This document shows, in pieces, positions 44,238-55,101 of a stretch of 64,000 bases of DNA. The notes under the pieces were generated by a model, which was given only the letters and a program-made list of their open reading frames with translations, had not been told where the DNA came from and did not search any database. Source of the stretch: Anthoceros angustus (lineage: Eukaryota; Streptophyta; Anthocerotopsida; Anthocerotales; Anthocerotaceae); contig MU008173.1 of NCBI GenBank assembly GCA_010909165.1, forward strand, positions 620,001 to 684,000. Direction: 5' to 3'. How positions within the stretch are numbered: position 1 is the stretch's first letter; each line of letters starts with the position of its first letter. The translations under genes were made by a program, and so were the position numbers.

Positions 44238-47200
44238 TCAAGGTCGACCCTTACAACTGCAAGAGCCAGCTGCGAATCGATGCACACGGTCCCCATCCCT
44301 TACAACAATGTCTCTCTGTTCAAGCCTTGACATGATCTCCGTGGAACTGTGGCAGTCACTGCACATGCGTAGATTCTTCGTTACCACAAGAGGTGTCGCA
44401 CTCGGAGTGTTCAAGAGACCAAACGCCAGAGCTAGTTTCTCAGCATGCCCACAGAGCGCATCTTCCTTTTCCTTCTCAGACAGTGGCTTCGACACCAATT
44501 TTGTATGAGGTACGTGGCCTCCTTCCTGCTTAAGACGTGCATTCGTGCTCTCTACCTTAAACGCAAGATCATCTCGCCTTTCTCCCACCGCAAATGTATG
44601 TACCTGCTTCTCCACCTCAATGGTCGCCACTGCAGGTTTCTTGTTAGCTCCTGCTGCCCTCCGCTGTGTTTCAATCCTGTCTACATCGGTCCACCTACCT
44701 GCATCTGCGTAGGCATTGGCCATGAGCACGTACGCAGACGCATGCTGAGGGTCCAGCCTAACAATGCTTTCAAAACACCACGTCGCCCTCTCAATATCCC
44801 CGTGACTTTTGCAGGCATTCAACAAAGACGATAATACCACAATATCACTTTGGCCGTCACATGACAATAGCACCTTCTCCGCCTCAACTAAATGGCCCGC
44901 ACGCCCAAGAAGATCAAACATGCAGGTGTAATGCTCCATAGTAGCCTTGAAGCCATGCCATGGAATCAAAGTACTTGCGACCGTCGTGGACTAGTCCCTC
45001 GTGACTGCATGCGACTAGAAGGCAAGTAAAAGTAGCACCATCAGGCGGAATACCAGCGACTAACATCTCCTCAAAACAAGCTAGTGCCCTCTGACCATCA
45101 TCAAAATTAGCATACCCAGCTATTGCTGTGCATACCCAGATATCAGGGCGGTCCATGTCACCACATCTTTTCTCTTCATGCTGTCAAAAACCTGGCGTGC
45201 ATCTTCCAGTTCACCACATTTTGAATACATGTTCACCAAGCAGGTGCCCAACACTAAGTTATCCAGCAGCCCTCTTTTAACAATCTCTGAGTGCAGCTGC
45301 CTGCCCTTCTGTGACGCACCAATGCTTCCACAGGCCTTCAGAAGGCACGCTAATGTAAAATCCTCAGCCGAAATGAGGCCAGCCTCCTCCATTTGTCCAT
45401 ACACAACAAGCGCCTCTTGGCCAAGCCCTTGCTGTGCATTTCCAGATATCAGGGCGGTCCATGTCACCACATCCTTTCTCTTCATGCTGTCAAAAACCTG
45501 GCGTGCATCTTCCAATTCACCACATTTTGCATACATGTCCACCAGGCACGTGCCCAACAGTACGTTATCCAGCAGTCCTCTTTTGACAATCTGTGAGTGC
45601 AGCTGCCTGCCCTTCTGCATGGCACCAGTGCTTCCACAGGCCTTCAAAAGGCAAGAAAAAGTAACGTGGTTAGCCAAAATTAGCCCGTCGGGCTCCATTT
45701 GTCCGTACAGACCAAGTGCCTCATGCCCCAGTCCATGCTGTGCATAACCAGCAAGCAGGGCATTCCATGTCACCACATCCTTTGTGGCCATGCTGTCAAA
45801 AACCTGGCGTGCCTCTTGCAATTCACCACGTTTTGAATACCCCGATATCAGGGCATTCCATGTCACCACATCCTTGGCGGCCATGCTGTCAAAAATCCAG
45901 CGTGCATCTTTCAGTTCACCACATTTTGCGTACCCAGGTATCAGGGCATTCCAGGTCACCACGTCCTTTGTGGCCATGCTGTCAAAAACCTGCCGTGCCT
46001 CTTTCAGTTCGCCACATTTTGCATACATGTACACCAAGGAGTTGTCAACAAACAAGTCAGAAGGAATGCCACTGTGCAAAACATCACAGTGAACCTTTCT
46101 GCCAGATTCTAAGTCTACGGCAAATGCACAAGCCTGAAGAGCAGCTACATAGACATGACCGTTCGCCTTCACCCCTAACCTACGCATTTCATGGTACAGT
46201 TGTATGGCTCCTTAGGTTTTCCATCCTTAGTATATTGCAGAGATAATGGAAAAGCACTTGGCGGCATCTGGTTTGAGCACCCTGGTGAACACATCCATTG
46301 CCTCCTTTAACCTACCTCCAGAAGCATACATGCGCAAAATATGGTACGCCAAGGATGCATTCAAATCGTACCCCAGTTTGACAGTGAGATCATGTACTCG
46401 TCGTCCAACAGCCAGATCCTTCCTAGCTGTAGACAGTTTCAGCACAGTGCAAAACAGAGAATGTGAAATGGCAGAGTCTGTCTGCGCCAGAGATTCCAGG
46501 GCTCCAACGGCCTCAGAAAGCTTCCCCTGCTGACATAGCGTGCTCACATTTTCAGCCGTAGCCACGCTCATTTCTGATGCTACACACTTGCCAGGTTCAG
46601 GCTTATCCGGAGAGCTGGATTCGGAAGGAGAGGCACCATTTCCCATCTGCATATCCAAGGAAACGAGCTGCTCATCAACCCAAGCTGGCTTAAACAAGTG
46701 GTTTAAGCCTTAAGCCCGGCGAGATGCTATAGCATCTCGCCGGACCCCTTACGCCGGAAGTCAGGCGAACGGGAGCTCTTCTCATCTCGTCTGTTACCCC
46801 ACCACATGGTAGGGTCCAGAAAAAATTGTTGCCACAAGCGCTCCTGCTCCTGACCACGACCATCGCTGGACTCGGGAGCAGAGGCATCATAACCCATCAG
46901 CATAGCCAAGGAAACGAGCTGCTCATCAACCCAAGCTGGCTCAAACAGGTTGTCTAACCACAGCACATCGCCGGAACCCTTACGCCGGAAGTCAGGCCAA
47001 CGAGAGCTCTTCTTATCTTGCCTGTTGTCCCTCCACATCGTAGGGTCCAGAAAAAATTGTTGCCACAAGTGCTCCTGCTCCTGGCAACGACCATCATTGG
47101 ATAACCCGTCCCCACCCACAGTTGTTCTCGGAAGTGAGTGCTGGGCTCCTTACACTGCTGCACCTGGAGGCTTGGTTTCCCAGAGCTTGACTCCCTAAGA

Positions 47201-47289
47201 TGAGCAGAAGCAGGAGCTCCTCGTAGAATCCCTGTACGCACACCAATTTGTTGGCTCCACAACGAGTCCGGTTGACATACTGTGGCCAT
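44238..47289 (-). pseudogene. PPR-PLS protein with variant DYW domain (GRP terminus), disrupted
   Basis: Read downwards from a likely ATG at 47289 (MATVCQPDSLW...). Two tandem PDF motifs (LWQQFFLDPTMW...SPDFRRKGSGE) lie at about 47060-46900 and 46860-46730. About a dozen PPR units follow (CGELEDARQVFDSM / DVVTWNALISGYA) in 46187-45120. E-type repeats come next (YTCMFDLLGRAGHLVEAEKVLL), then a PG-box-like KKPAVATIEV and a DYW-like deaminase with CGHAEKLALAFGL (HxE) and CSDCH (CxxC). It ends SCSCKGRP-stop instead of DYW. Such proteins edit organelle RNA. Breaks: a frame change near 47110, a palindromic insertion with stops at 46717-46742, two in-frame stops near 46205-46228, a 20-bp duplication near 45130, and a 1-nt shift near 44950. 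Assembly error is an alternative to true decay. Confidence 0.85.
46717..46742. repeat. Perfect 26-bp palindrome inside PPR gene
   Basis: Half-site CGGCGAGATGCTA followed directly by its exact reverse complement. It sits at the end of the second PDF motif where the sister copy has ordinary coding sequence (GDVLWLDNLFEPAW) and introduces a stop. A second inverted repeat, GGCTTAAAC-AAGTG-GTTTAAGCC, is adjacent at 46687-46709. Confidence 0.95.
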
Positions 47290-47930
47290 GGTTCATGGAC
47301 CGCTTTGGGAAGATGTCTGACAACAGACTATAGCAGGATGCCGAGGTGCTGTGCTGAAGGACAGGGGCACACGCTTAATTTGCTGAGCATCTAGCTCGGA
47401 TAAAGAAACACAAGAGTGTGCGTGACAGCCCGGTGCCACAGTGTGCCATGGAAGCCTGCTGTTACCGGGCAATAACACCCCTCGTAGCTATGGCAGGCAT
47501 GTCGTGACACCGTCGTGATATCAGGATGCTTAGTTTCGTTCGTTACTACAGTTAATCACATGCGAGATTATTAATGAGCTTTCACTGAATGCAGATGCTA
47601 CCCCGGGTCCCTACCCTGCAGCCCCATCGGGTTTGCCTCTTAGCGCCCTCCTTTCGAGCTAATGCAATTCAGGGTTGTCTTCATTAGAGCTTGGAACGCT
47701 GTTCCTCGGCGGAGCCCCCTTGCTCAATGGCTCAATGCCAGTCTCTCACACGGTAAGGGTTAAATTCACAACTGACCATGTGATGAAGACAATGAAAAAA
47801 CAGGGGTACTTCAGATAATGTGGGAAGTAAATACCTACGTGTTCTTTCACAATATAAAATTTTATGTTTTTTATAATACAGAATTTTATAAAATATTTTA
47901 TACCTATATGACTCTACATGGAATCATCTC
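47290..47930. other. Intergenic, no supported gene
   Basis: Upstream flank of the PPR pseudogene, turning strongly AT-rich near 47830-47900. No coding sequence recognised before RLE-element homology begins near 47940. Confidence 0.45.
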
Positions 47931-48149
47931 TCAACAAGTTATCCTAAACCGTCCAAGTTGGGCAGCAATTGAAACGGCAATTTCCAAGTATAGGGGAGTG
48001 CAGTACGGCCAACTCTTCATCCCACTTGCCTTGGGACATATGGGCCTTGGCTAAAGACTTGAATAACTATCAAGTCCTATGCTAGAAGAAGGACTCACGG
48101 AGCCATGGGCAAGGATTTCTCTAGGTTCGTCAAGGCCTGCGCCAAGGCT

Positions 48150-48383
48150 TATCATAGCCGCAAGAATGGGGTTGGCCTCCCCCTTTCTTGTATTGTTGCT
48201 TTCTTCCGGCAGAGGATTTCCATCGCTCTGCAGAGGTCGTTGGCCAATGCAGTGTACAGAACGACATATCATAGCCGCAAGAATGGGATTGGCCTCCCCC
48301 TTTCTTGTATTGTTGCTTTCTTCCGGCAGAGGATTTCCATCGCTCTGCAGAAGGTCGTTGGCCAATGCAGTGTACAAAACAAT
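48150..48383 (+). repeat. 117-bp tandem duplication in RLE copy 2
   Basis: TATCATAGCCGCAAGAATGG starts at 48150 and again at 48267. The two units are nearly identical through GGCCAATGCAGTGTACA. Confidence 0.92.
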
Positions 48384-48553
48384 AGTGAGCGCGGGAGATG
48401 CAGCTTCTTCGACACCGGTGGTAAGTAGGCCTTTTCACATCCCTGACCACGAAGTTCTTCGGGCGGTTGGTAATTTTGAAATGCGTGATCGTGGGGGCTA
48501 GTCCCTCTGGCATGGTGACCTTCTAGAATTTTCCCCCCTTTGTTTTTGGGGTG

Positions 48554-48570
48554 GATGGGTTTTTCCCATC
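48554..48570 (+). other. 3' hairpin of RLE element, copy 2
   Basis: GATGGG-TTTTT-CCCATC followed by TCTTTTCTATAATAAAG; same structure as 14471-14485 with a longer loop. Confidence 0.7.
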
Positions 48571-48778
48571 TCTTTTCTATAATAAAGTCTTCTTTTCTCT
48601 GCTAGAAGAAGATATTAAAGTCCACTAAGGACGGAATTTCCGTCAAGGGATTGAAAAGACAAACATACTGAAAAGCTTTAAAGTTTAACCACTATTCTGA
48701 ATTTCCTAGGTATTAGTGGTGTGAAGTAAATTAAATATCTAGCAAGTTGAAATGTTGGATATATTTTACCCTATAATC

Positions 48779-49590
48779 CTACATTTCTTTCAAGCAAACA
48801 CCTATAAGAATAGGGTCAGGAAAAGAGAAGAAACTTTGGAGTGAAGATCGATCTGCTATGAATAACTTGGCAAAAGCATTCCTGATATCCTCGTAGACGG
48901 GGCAAACGAAAACAAAGTGTTCCTCTATCCCAACTTCCCTGTTGCATAGCTTGCATATTCTGGTCTCCTTAGGTGGATTGGGATGCAGCCATCTATCAGT
49001 CTCAATCCTGAGACGATGAGACCCCACACGAAAATGACCTATAATCAACCTAAGGTTGAAAGATACATGGTTGCGGAGATAGAGTGAAAGCAAGGGTCTC
49101 CCAGACTTGGAGTCCAAAGGATACAAAAAAATTGTTTGTAAGTGTGGAGTTTGGTGGGTAACTATCCAGAGACAGGAGACCAGGGGTAGAAGAAATAGGT
49201 GGATTGCAATTCATTGCGAATGGACCTATTGGAAGGAGGAGGCAAAAATTGGAAAAGGGGGTGGGCTGGGAGACTTTCGGGACAGAAGCCAAGCTGTTAG
49301 AGCCAAGCAAAAGACTGAGCATACCAGCAAGTCTTGCTACCTAAAGAGGCTAACTTTCAAGAGGACTGGAAGGTAAGGAGGAGGTACCGGGGAGTGGAGG
49401 TCCTTCCTGTTGAAGAACAACATCTTGGTCTTGTTCAAGTTTACCTCCAAGTCCCTGGCCTCGCAAAAATGGGATAAGACATCAAGTTGTCATTGAAGGC
49501 CCCTGGGAGAGTGAGACAAAAGCACAATGTCATCTGCATACAAGAGTATAGCGATATATTCCGTGAGAGCTATGTTTTTGTTGGTCACAT
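48779..49590 (-). mobile_element. LINE fragment (RT C-terminal part and tail)
   Basis: Read downwards: KNIALTEYIAILLYADDIVLLS (RT active site YADD, around 49585-49520), then HFCEARDLEVNLNKTKMLFF (around 49475-49420). The C-terminal GHFRVGSHRLRIETDRW and a Cys/His segment ICKLCNREVGIEEHFVFVCPVY follow around 49040-48890. The order is that of L1-like plant LINE reverse transcriptases with their zf-RVT tail. The preceding RT motifs are found beyond a Copia insert at 53738-54170. Confidence 0.8.
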
Positions 49591-52500
49591 TACCAGAGAG
49601 TTGGGACACCTTTCGTACAGCTCTGAGTAATTCTGCCCATGCTAGTGGTCTTACCATTGTAAATGTAGAAGGTAGCACATGGCGAGGAGGTGAGCAGGAA
49701 AAATATGGAACCTTCAAAAGGTTCCGGTGCCCTCATAGTGAGAGGGAGGTCCGCTGCGAAGGGAAGCAACGGACGAAGCTTTTCTCGTAGCAAATCGTAG
49801 TCGTAACAAGAATGTGGAGTGTCACTATTGTCACAAAGGGTCACTTCAAAGAGAGTGCGAGAAGTTCAAAAGGACCAAGGAAAGAGAAGAAGCGGACGAA
49901 GCGACTTAAATGCATCAGTTGGAAGAGTTAAACTCTGTTGAGGACGGAGATGTCCTTATCTCTTCTTACTTGAATCTTTTGATTGACCGTGGATAGTCAT
50001 TTATTACGCAATTGGATAATTGACTCGGTGCATCTTTCCATGTTACTCCTCATAGAGTGGTTTAGCACGTATGATGCTACAAGGAAAGGATGTGTTAGGC
50101 TTGGAAATAACTATGCATGCGGATCGCGGCGTTGGTGATGTGCAACTCAAGTTTGACAACGGATCTTCATTCATCTTTGAAGGGCGTTAGGCATGTTCGA
50201 AGTTGACAAAGAGCATGATTAGCGCAGACGGTTGGATGATCTTTGGTTACCACTGGTTTGGGGATCACTCTTGGAAGATCTCAAAGGTTCTCTTGTGTTA
50301 GCTCGTGGATCGAAGTGTGGCACTTTGTACTCACTTGAGTAAACATCAAAGATCATGTGATATGTGACAGAGCCAAATGTTTCCTTGTGGCATTGCGGTT
50401 AGGACATATGTCTCGAGAAGGGAATGAAGGTTTTATCGTTACGGTTATATCCTGTTCTTAACTTCTCGATCTCTCGATGTGTGAGCCTTTGTTTATATGG
50501 GAAGCAGACAAAATCATCACATCGAACAAGAGGTAAAGTAGGAGTAAACCTCTTGAGTTGGTTCACGATGATGTATGTGGACCTATGCCTCTGCATCATT
50601 AGGCGGTGCCTCTATTTTGTCACTTTCATAGATGATTTCTCATAAGGTGTGGGTTTATCCTTTGAGGAAAAGGATGAAGTTACGGCGGTGTTTGAAATTT
50701 GTCACCCTTGTAGAGAATCGATCACCGATTGAAGTGTCTAAGGACGGATAATGGTGGAAGTATGTTTCAGCTTTCGGTCGTGTGATTCCAAGGGAATCAA
50801 AGAAATTTCTGTATACTCCTCCACAAAATGGTGTGGTGGCGGATGAAACAGAACCATTCGGAGAGGATCGTGGTTTGTTGTCAAACTACGGATTGCCTAA
50901 TGGGTTTTGGCGAGCGGTGTCTCTGCAGTTCATCTTATTAACAGATCTCCTAATAAAATTTGTTGATGGCGAGTTCGGAGGAGCTATAGTGCGGAAAGAA
51001 ACCATCCTACAAGCATCTGCGAGTGTTTGGGGTGTGAGGCATCTTGCCATGTTCCAAAAGAGTTTGGGACAAGTTGGCACCTAAGTCCAAGAAATGTATT
51101 TTTCTTGGCTATGGTGATTACGGTGAGATGGGATACCGTTTGTGGGATCGAGGCTAGAAAGGTTGTTCGTACTAACGCGTGTTCTTCAATGAGAACAAGA
51201 TGCAAGCCTACTCCAAGTGGAGGTGCGAAGGGTGATCTTCAAGAAGATGGACATGATCATCATGGGCGGGTTGATAGCGTGGTAATGTCGGGCACATTCC
51301 TCCCGATAGATGAACCAAGAGTCGAACAAGCACCTATAGAGGTGCACATGCCGTGGGTCGAGGAGGATTACACGACCTCGGCGGTATGATCCATCTGGAT
51401 TATGTCATCTTGACAGTTGTGGGGAACCCTCTTCTTACTTGAATCTTGCTGATTATGGATAGTCATTTATTACGCAATTGGATAATTGACTCGGTGCATC
51501 TTTCCATGTTACTCCTCATAGAGAGTGGTTTATACGTATGATGCTACAAGGAAAGGATGTGTTAGGCTTGGAAATAACTATGCATGCGGATCGCGTGGTG
51601 ATGTGCAACTCAAGTTTGACAACGGATCTTCATTCATCTTTGAAGGTTAGGCATGTTCGAAGTTGAGCATGAAGCGCGAGCAGTTGGATGATCTTTGGTT
51701 ACCACTTCTGGTTTGGGGATCACTCTTGGAAGATCTCAAAGGTTCTCTTGTGTTAGCTCGTGGATCGAAGTGTGGCACTTTGTACTCACTTGAGTAAACA
51801 TCAAAGATCATGTGATATGTGTGAGCGACCAAATGTTTCCTTGTGGCATTGCGGTTAGGACATATGTCTCGAGAAGGGAATGAAGGTTTTATTTATCGGT
51901 TATATCCTGTTCTTAACTTCTCGATCTCTCGATGTGTGAGCATGTTTATATGGGAAGCAGACAAAATCATCACATCGAACAAGAGGTAAAAGTAGTAAAC
52001 CTCTTGAGTTGGTTCACGATGATGTATGTGGACCTATGCCTCTGCATCATTAGGCGGTGCCTCTATTTTGTCACTTTCATAGATGATTTCTCACGCAAGG
52101 TGTGGGTTTATCCTTTGAGGAAAAAGGATGAAGTTACGGTGTTTGAAATTTGTCACCCTTGTAGAGAATCGATCGGCCCTTAGTGTCTAAGGGGCGATAA
52201 TGGTGGAAGTATGTTTCAGCTTTCGGTCATTACGTGATTCCAAGGGAATCAAAGAAATTTGCGCCGTATACTCCTCCACAAAATGGTGTGGTGCGGATGA
52301 GCAGAACCATTCGGAGGATCGTGGTTGTTGTCAAACTACGGATTGCCTAATGGGTTTTGGCGAGCGGTCTCTGCATTCATCTTATTAACAGATCTCCTAA
52401 TAAAATTGATGGCGAGTTCGGAGGAGCTATAGTGCGAAAGAAACCATCCTACAAGCATCTGCGAGTGTTTGGTTTGAGGCATCTTGCCATGTTCCAAAAG

Positions 52501-53738
52501 AGTTTCGGGACAAGTTGGCACCTAAGTCCAAGAAATGTATTTTTCTTGGCTATGGTGATTACGGTGAGATGGGATACCGTTTGTGGGATCGAGAGCTAGA
52601 AAGGTTGTTCGTACTAACGCGTGTTCTTCAATGAGAACAAGATGCGAAGCCTACTCCAAGCTGTGGAGGTGCGAAGGGTGATCTTCAAGAAGATGGACAT
52701 GATCATCATGGGCGGGTTGATACTGGTAATGTGCGGGCACATTCCTCCACCGATAGATGAACCAAGAGTCGAACAAGCACCTATAGAGGTGCACATGCCG
52801 TGGGTCGAGGCGATTACCGACCTCGGCGGTATGATCCATCTGGATTATGTCATCTTGACAGTTGTGGGGAACCCTCTTCTTACAAAGAGGCCATGTCAAT
52901 GAGTAACAACAAGAGAAGTGGGAGAAGGCCATGCGATCGAAATGAATTATTGCATAAGAACCAAACTTGGGAGTTGGTTGGTTGCCTAGGATAAGAAACT
53001 CTGGTGCAAATGGGTGTACAAGATGAAGGTCATACCTTGATGGCAAACCAAAGTACAAGGCACGATTGGTTGCTAAGGGTTTCAAGCAACAACGTGCATT
53101 GACTTTGATGAGATTTTCTCACCGGTAGTCAAAATGACAACTGCGATGTGTTCTTGCTTTGGTTGCGAGAATGATATGGAACTTATGCGGATGGATGTCA
53201 AGGCGGCATTCTTGCATGGTGACCTTCAAGAGGGCGTCTACATGCGACAACGGAAGGTTTTGTTGAGAAGGGCAAAGAGCATCGGTGTGCGGGTTGAGGA
53301 AGAGCCTTTATGGTTTGAAGCAGGCACCAGTGGTATCACAAGTTCCACTCATTTATGCTTTCTCAAGGCTACAAGCGTGGCGATGAGGATCATTGCCTCT
53401 ATCTGAAGCAAGCTAAGGATCAAAGCTTGCTCATTTTGATCCTCTATGTGGATGATATGCTAATTCTTTGGAGCAGTCTTGATGAGATTTGTTGAAGTCA
53501 AAGTTGAATGCTCACTTTGAAATAGCGAGACTTGGGAGGCGAGCCATATACTTGGCATGCGTATTCGTCGGAGCAGACATAGCGTCCTTTATTTGTCTCG
53601 ACGGAATACATTAACAGTGCTTCAACGTTTCAACATGGAGAAGGGGAAACCATTGGGTACTCCATTGCCTCCATATGTGAAACTTTTAAGCGCGGATTGC
53701 CCAAGCTCTGAGGAGGACAAAGCTGAAATGGAGGTATG
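49590..53738 (+). mobile_element. Decayed Copia fragment inserted in a LINE
   Basis: Gag: LLVTLPESWDTFRTALSNSA (around 49576-49635), then a zinc-knuckle remnant VECHYCHKGSLQREC (around 49816). Integrase remnants: VTFIDDFS and PPQNGVV. RT: MRMDVKAAFLHGDLQEGVYM (around 53186-53245), the catalytic LYVDDML (around 53443), and SSEEDKAEME at the end. No LTRs are found at either edge. Internal sequence 49962-52875 is a tandem duplication. Frameshifts are frequent throughout. Confidence 0.82.
49962..52875 (+). repeat. 1.47-kb tandem duplication within the Copia fragment
   Basis: Unit 1 is 49962-51430 and unit 2 is 51431-52875. Both begin CTTCTTACTTGAATCTT and end GTTGTGGGGAACCCT; a third junction start follows at 52876. 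The units differ mainly by small insertions and deletions, with few substitutions. Confidence 0.92.
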
Positions 53739-54170
53739 AATCCTGGCCTTCACCTTATTATAGAGAATAGAGATGGCATGTAAAAGATGAGCAGACATCC
53801 CCAACCTATGAAACTTGGCAAAGAGCTTCTAACGAGAGATAGAGTCGAATGCTCGATTGAAGTCAATAAAACATAAATACATATGTCTGTTCTTACTTCG
53901 CCTGCTCTTGGCCTCCTTAATAATAGCAATTCGACTGAAAAGATTATCATAAGTATTCCGCTCCGAACGAAACTCAGCTTGGCCTCTTGCCCTTATGCCA
54001 GCAATTTCAACCTAAGAAGTGGTGAGTATTTCCAAGTAGGAGCTAAAGAGTTTTGCAAAGATGGACTCAACCATGATATACCGATAGTTAAACGGGAGTT
54101 GCAGATTACCAGTCTTGAAGATGGAATGAATGTCATTCGTACACAGGCTTCACTACTTCCTTGAATAGTG
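53738..54170 (-). mobile_element. LINE fragment (RT N-terminal palm part)
   Basis: Read downwards: EFRSERNTYDNLFSRIAIIKEAK, then MYLCFIDFNRAFDSISR with a stop and KLFAKFHRLGMSAHLLHAISILYNKVKARIHTS. This is the LINE RT motif set immediately before the G-Q-G and YADD motifs, so it is the upstream partner of 48779-49590. Confidence 0.75.
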
Positions 54171-54199
54171 GAGTATGATGAGACTTAGGTTGGACTGAT

Positions 54200-54560
54200 G
54201 TTCACCTCCATCTTCTTGCAGGGCATACAATGGAGCGAGGCGAGGCTACCTTCCTCCTATTTCGCTTCGTAAGTACTTTGAGCAGCGGTGTCCATTGCCC
54301 TGGAGATAGCACTTATGTGGACTATGTGGCGTAGAGGAAAGACTTCTGGAAATGCATTCTCAAATAGTTGGTAGACCATTCATTCTCCCTAAGATGAATA
54401 GTTCATTAATATCATGCCATTCAAGGTCATTCAATCCCCCGTGTGTAGATCACTTCAGATGACTTCAAATCCTTCATTACTCTAACCCTTGAGATCTCCT
54501 TTGATGTCCTTTACTAGATGGGTTCACCCATCTCCTCTTTCCTTACTACAAACGTATCTA
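54200..54560 (+). mobile_element. RLE non-LTR element, degenerate copy 3
   Basis: Recognised by the ordered remnants CAGCGGTGTCCATTGCCCTG, GTTGGTAGACCATTC (VGRPF) and the 3' hairpin GATGGG-TTCA-CCCATC (54517-54532) followed by TCCTCTTTCC. The coding frame is lost. Confidence 0.65.
54517..54532 (+). other. 3' hairpin of RLE element, copy 3
   Basis: Same 6-bp stem as the two other copies, with a TTCA loop, although the surrounding sequence has diverged. Confidence 0.6.
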
Positions 54561-55101
54561 TAAATCTATCTATGGCGTAAGGGCAGGATATCTTTCGGGA
54601 TGTGTGGAGTAGGCTCCTTTTTAGAGGTAAGTGTGTCCAAATGTGTGTCCAAATGGCTTAGGCCAAATGGACACACATTTATAAGAACGCCGTGATTAAG
54701 CATCCTGAGCTTAGATCGGTACTTAGATGGGGTGCCTAAAGGGAGTGGATGCCCTTGGTGCAAGTAGGGTACTTAGATGGGGTGCCTAAAGGGAGTGGAT
54801 GCCCTTGGTGCAAGTAGCTTAGGCACACCATGGTACAAGTTGTCAAGTACCAAGTCCCATGACGGAAATCCGTCCTTAGTGGACTCAAATAAAATCCGTC
54901 CTTAGTGGACTCAAATAAAATTCTTCTTCTTCGTTAGGGTTGTGAATCCCTATGTAAGGGCGGTAAGTCGACTTGATGAGTCGTATGACACTTGCGTACA
55001 TAATGTGGTTGGCTTCCGGCTGGAGGGGTTTAGGTTTGAGGGTCTGTCTGTTACCCTGTCTCACCGCGTGTCCTCCCTCCTGCCTCACCGCGTGTTGTTA
55101 C

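Larger units (their letters stand above)
47940..48600 (+). mobile_element. RLE non-LTR element, 5'-truncated copy 2
   Basis: Only the C-terminal end of the ORF and the 3' UTR remain. SKYRGVQYGQLFIPLA corresponds to RKYSPMQQGHAFIPLA in copy 1, then HGAMGKDFSRFVKACAKAYHSRKNGVGLPLSCIVAFF matches HGAMGKAFSKLLKTCAREYHSHRNGVGLSLPCIMAFY. Frameshifts are present. The tail has GATGGG-TTTTT-CCCATC and AATAAAG. 5' truncation is usual for target-primed reverse transcription. Confidence 0.85.
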
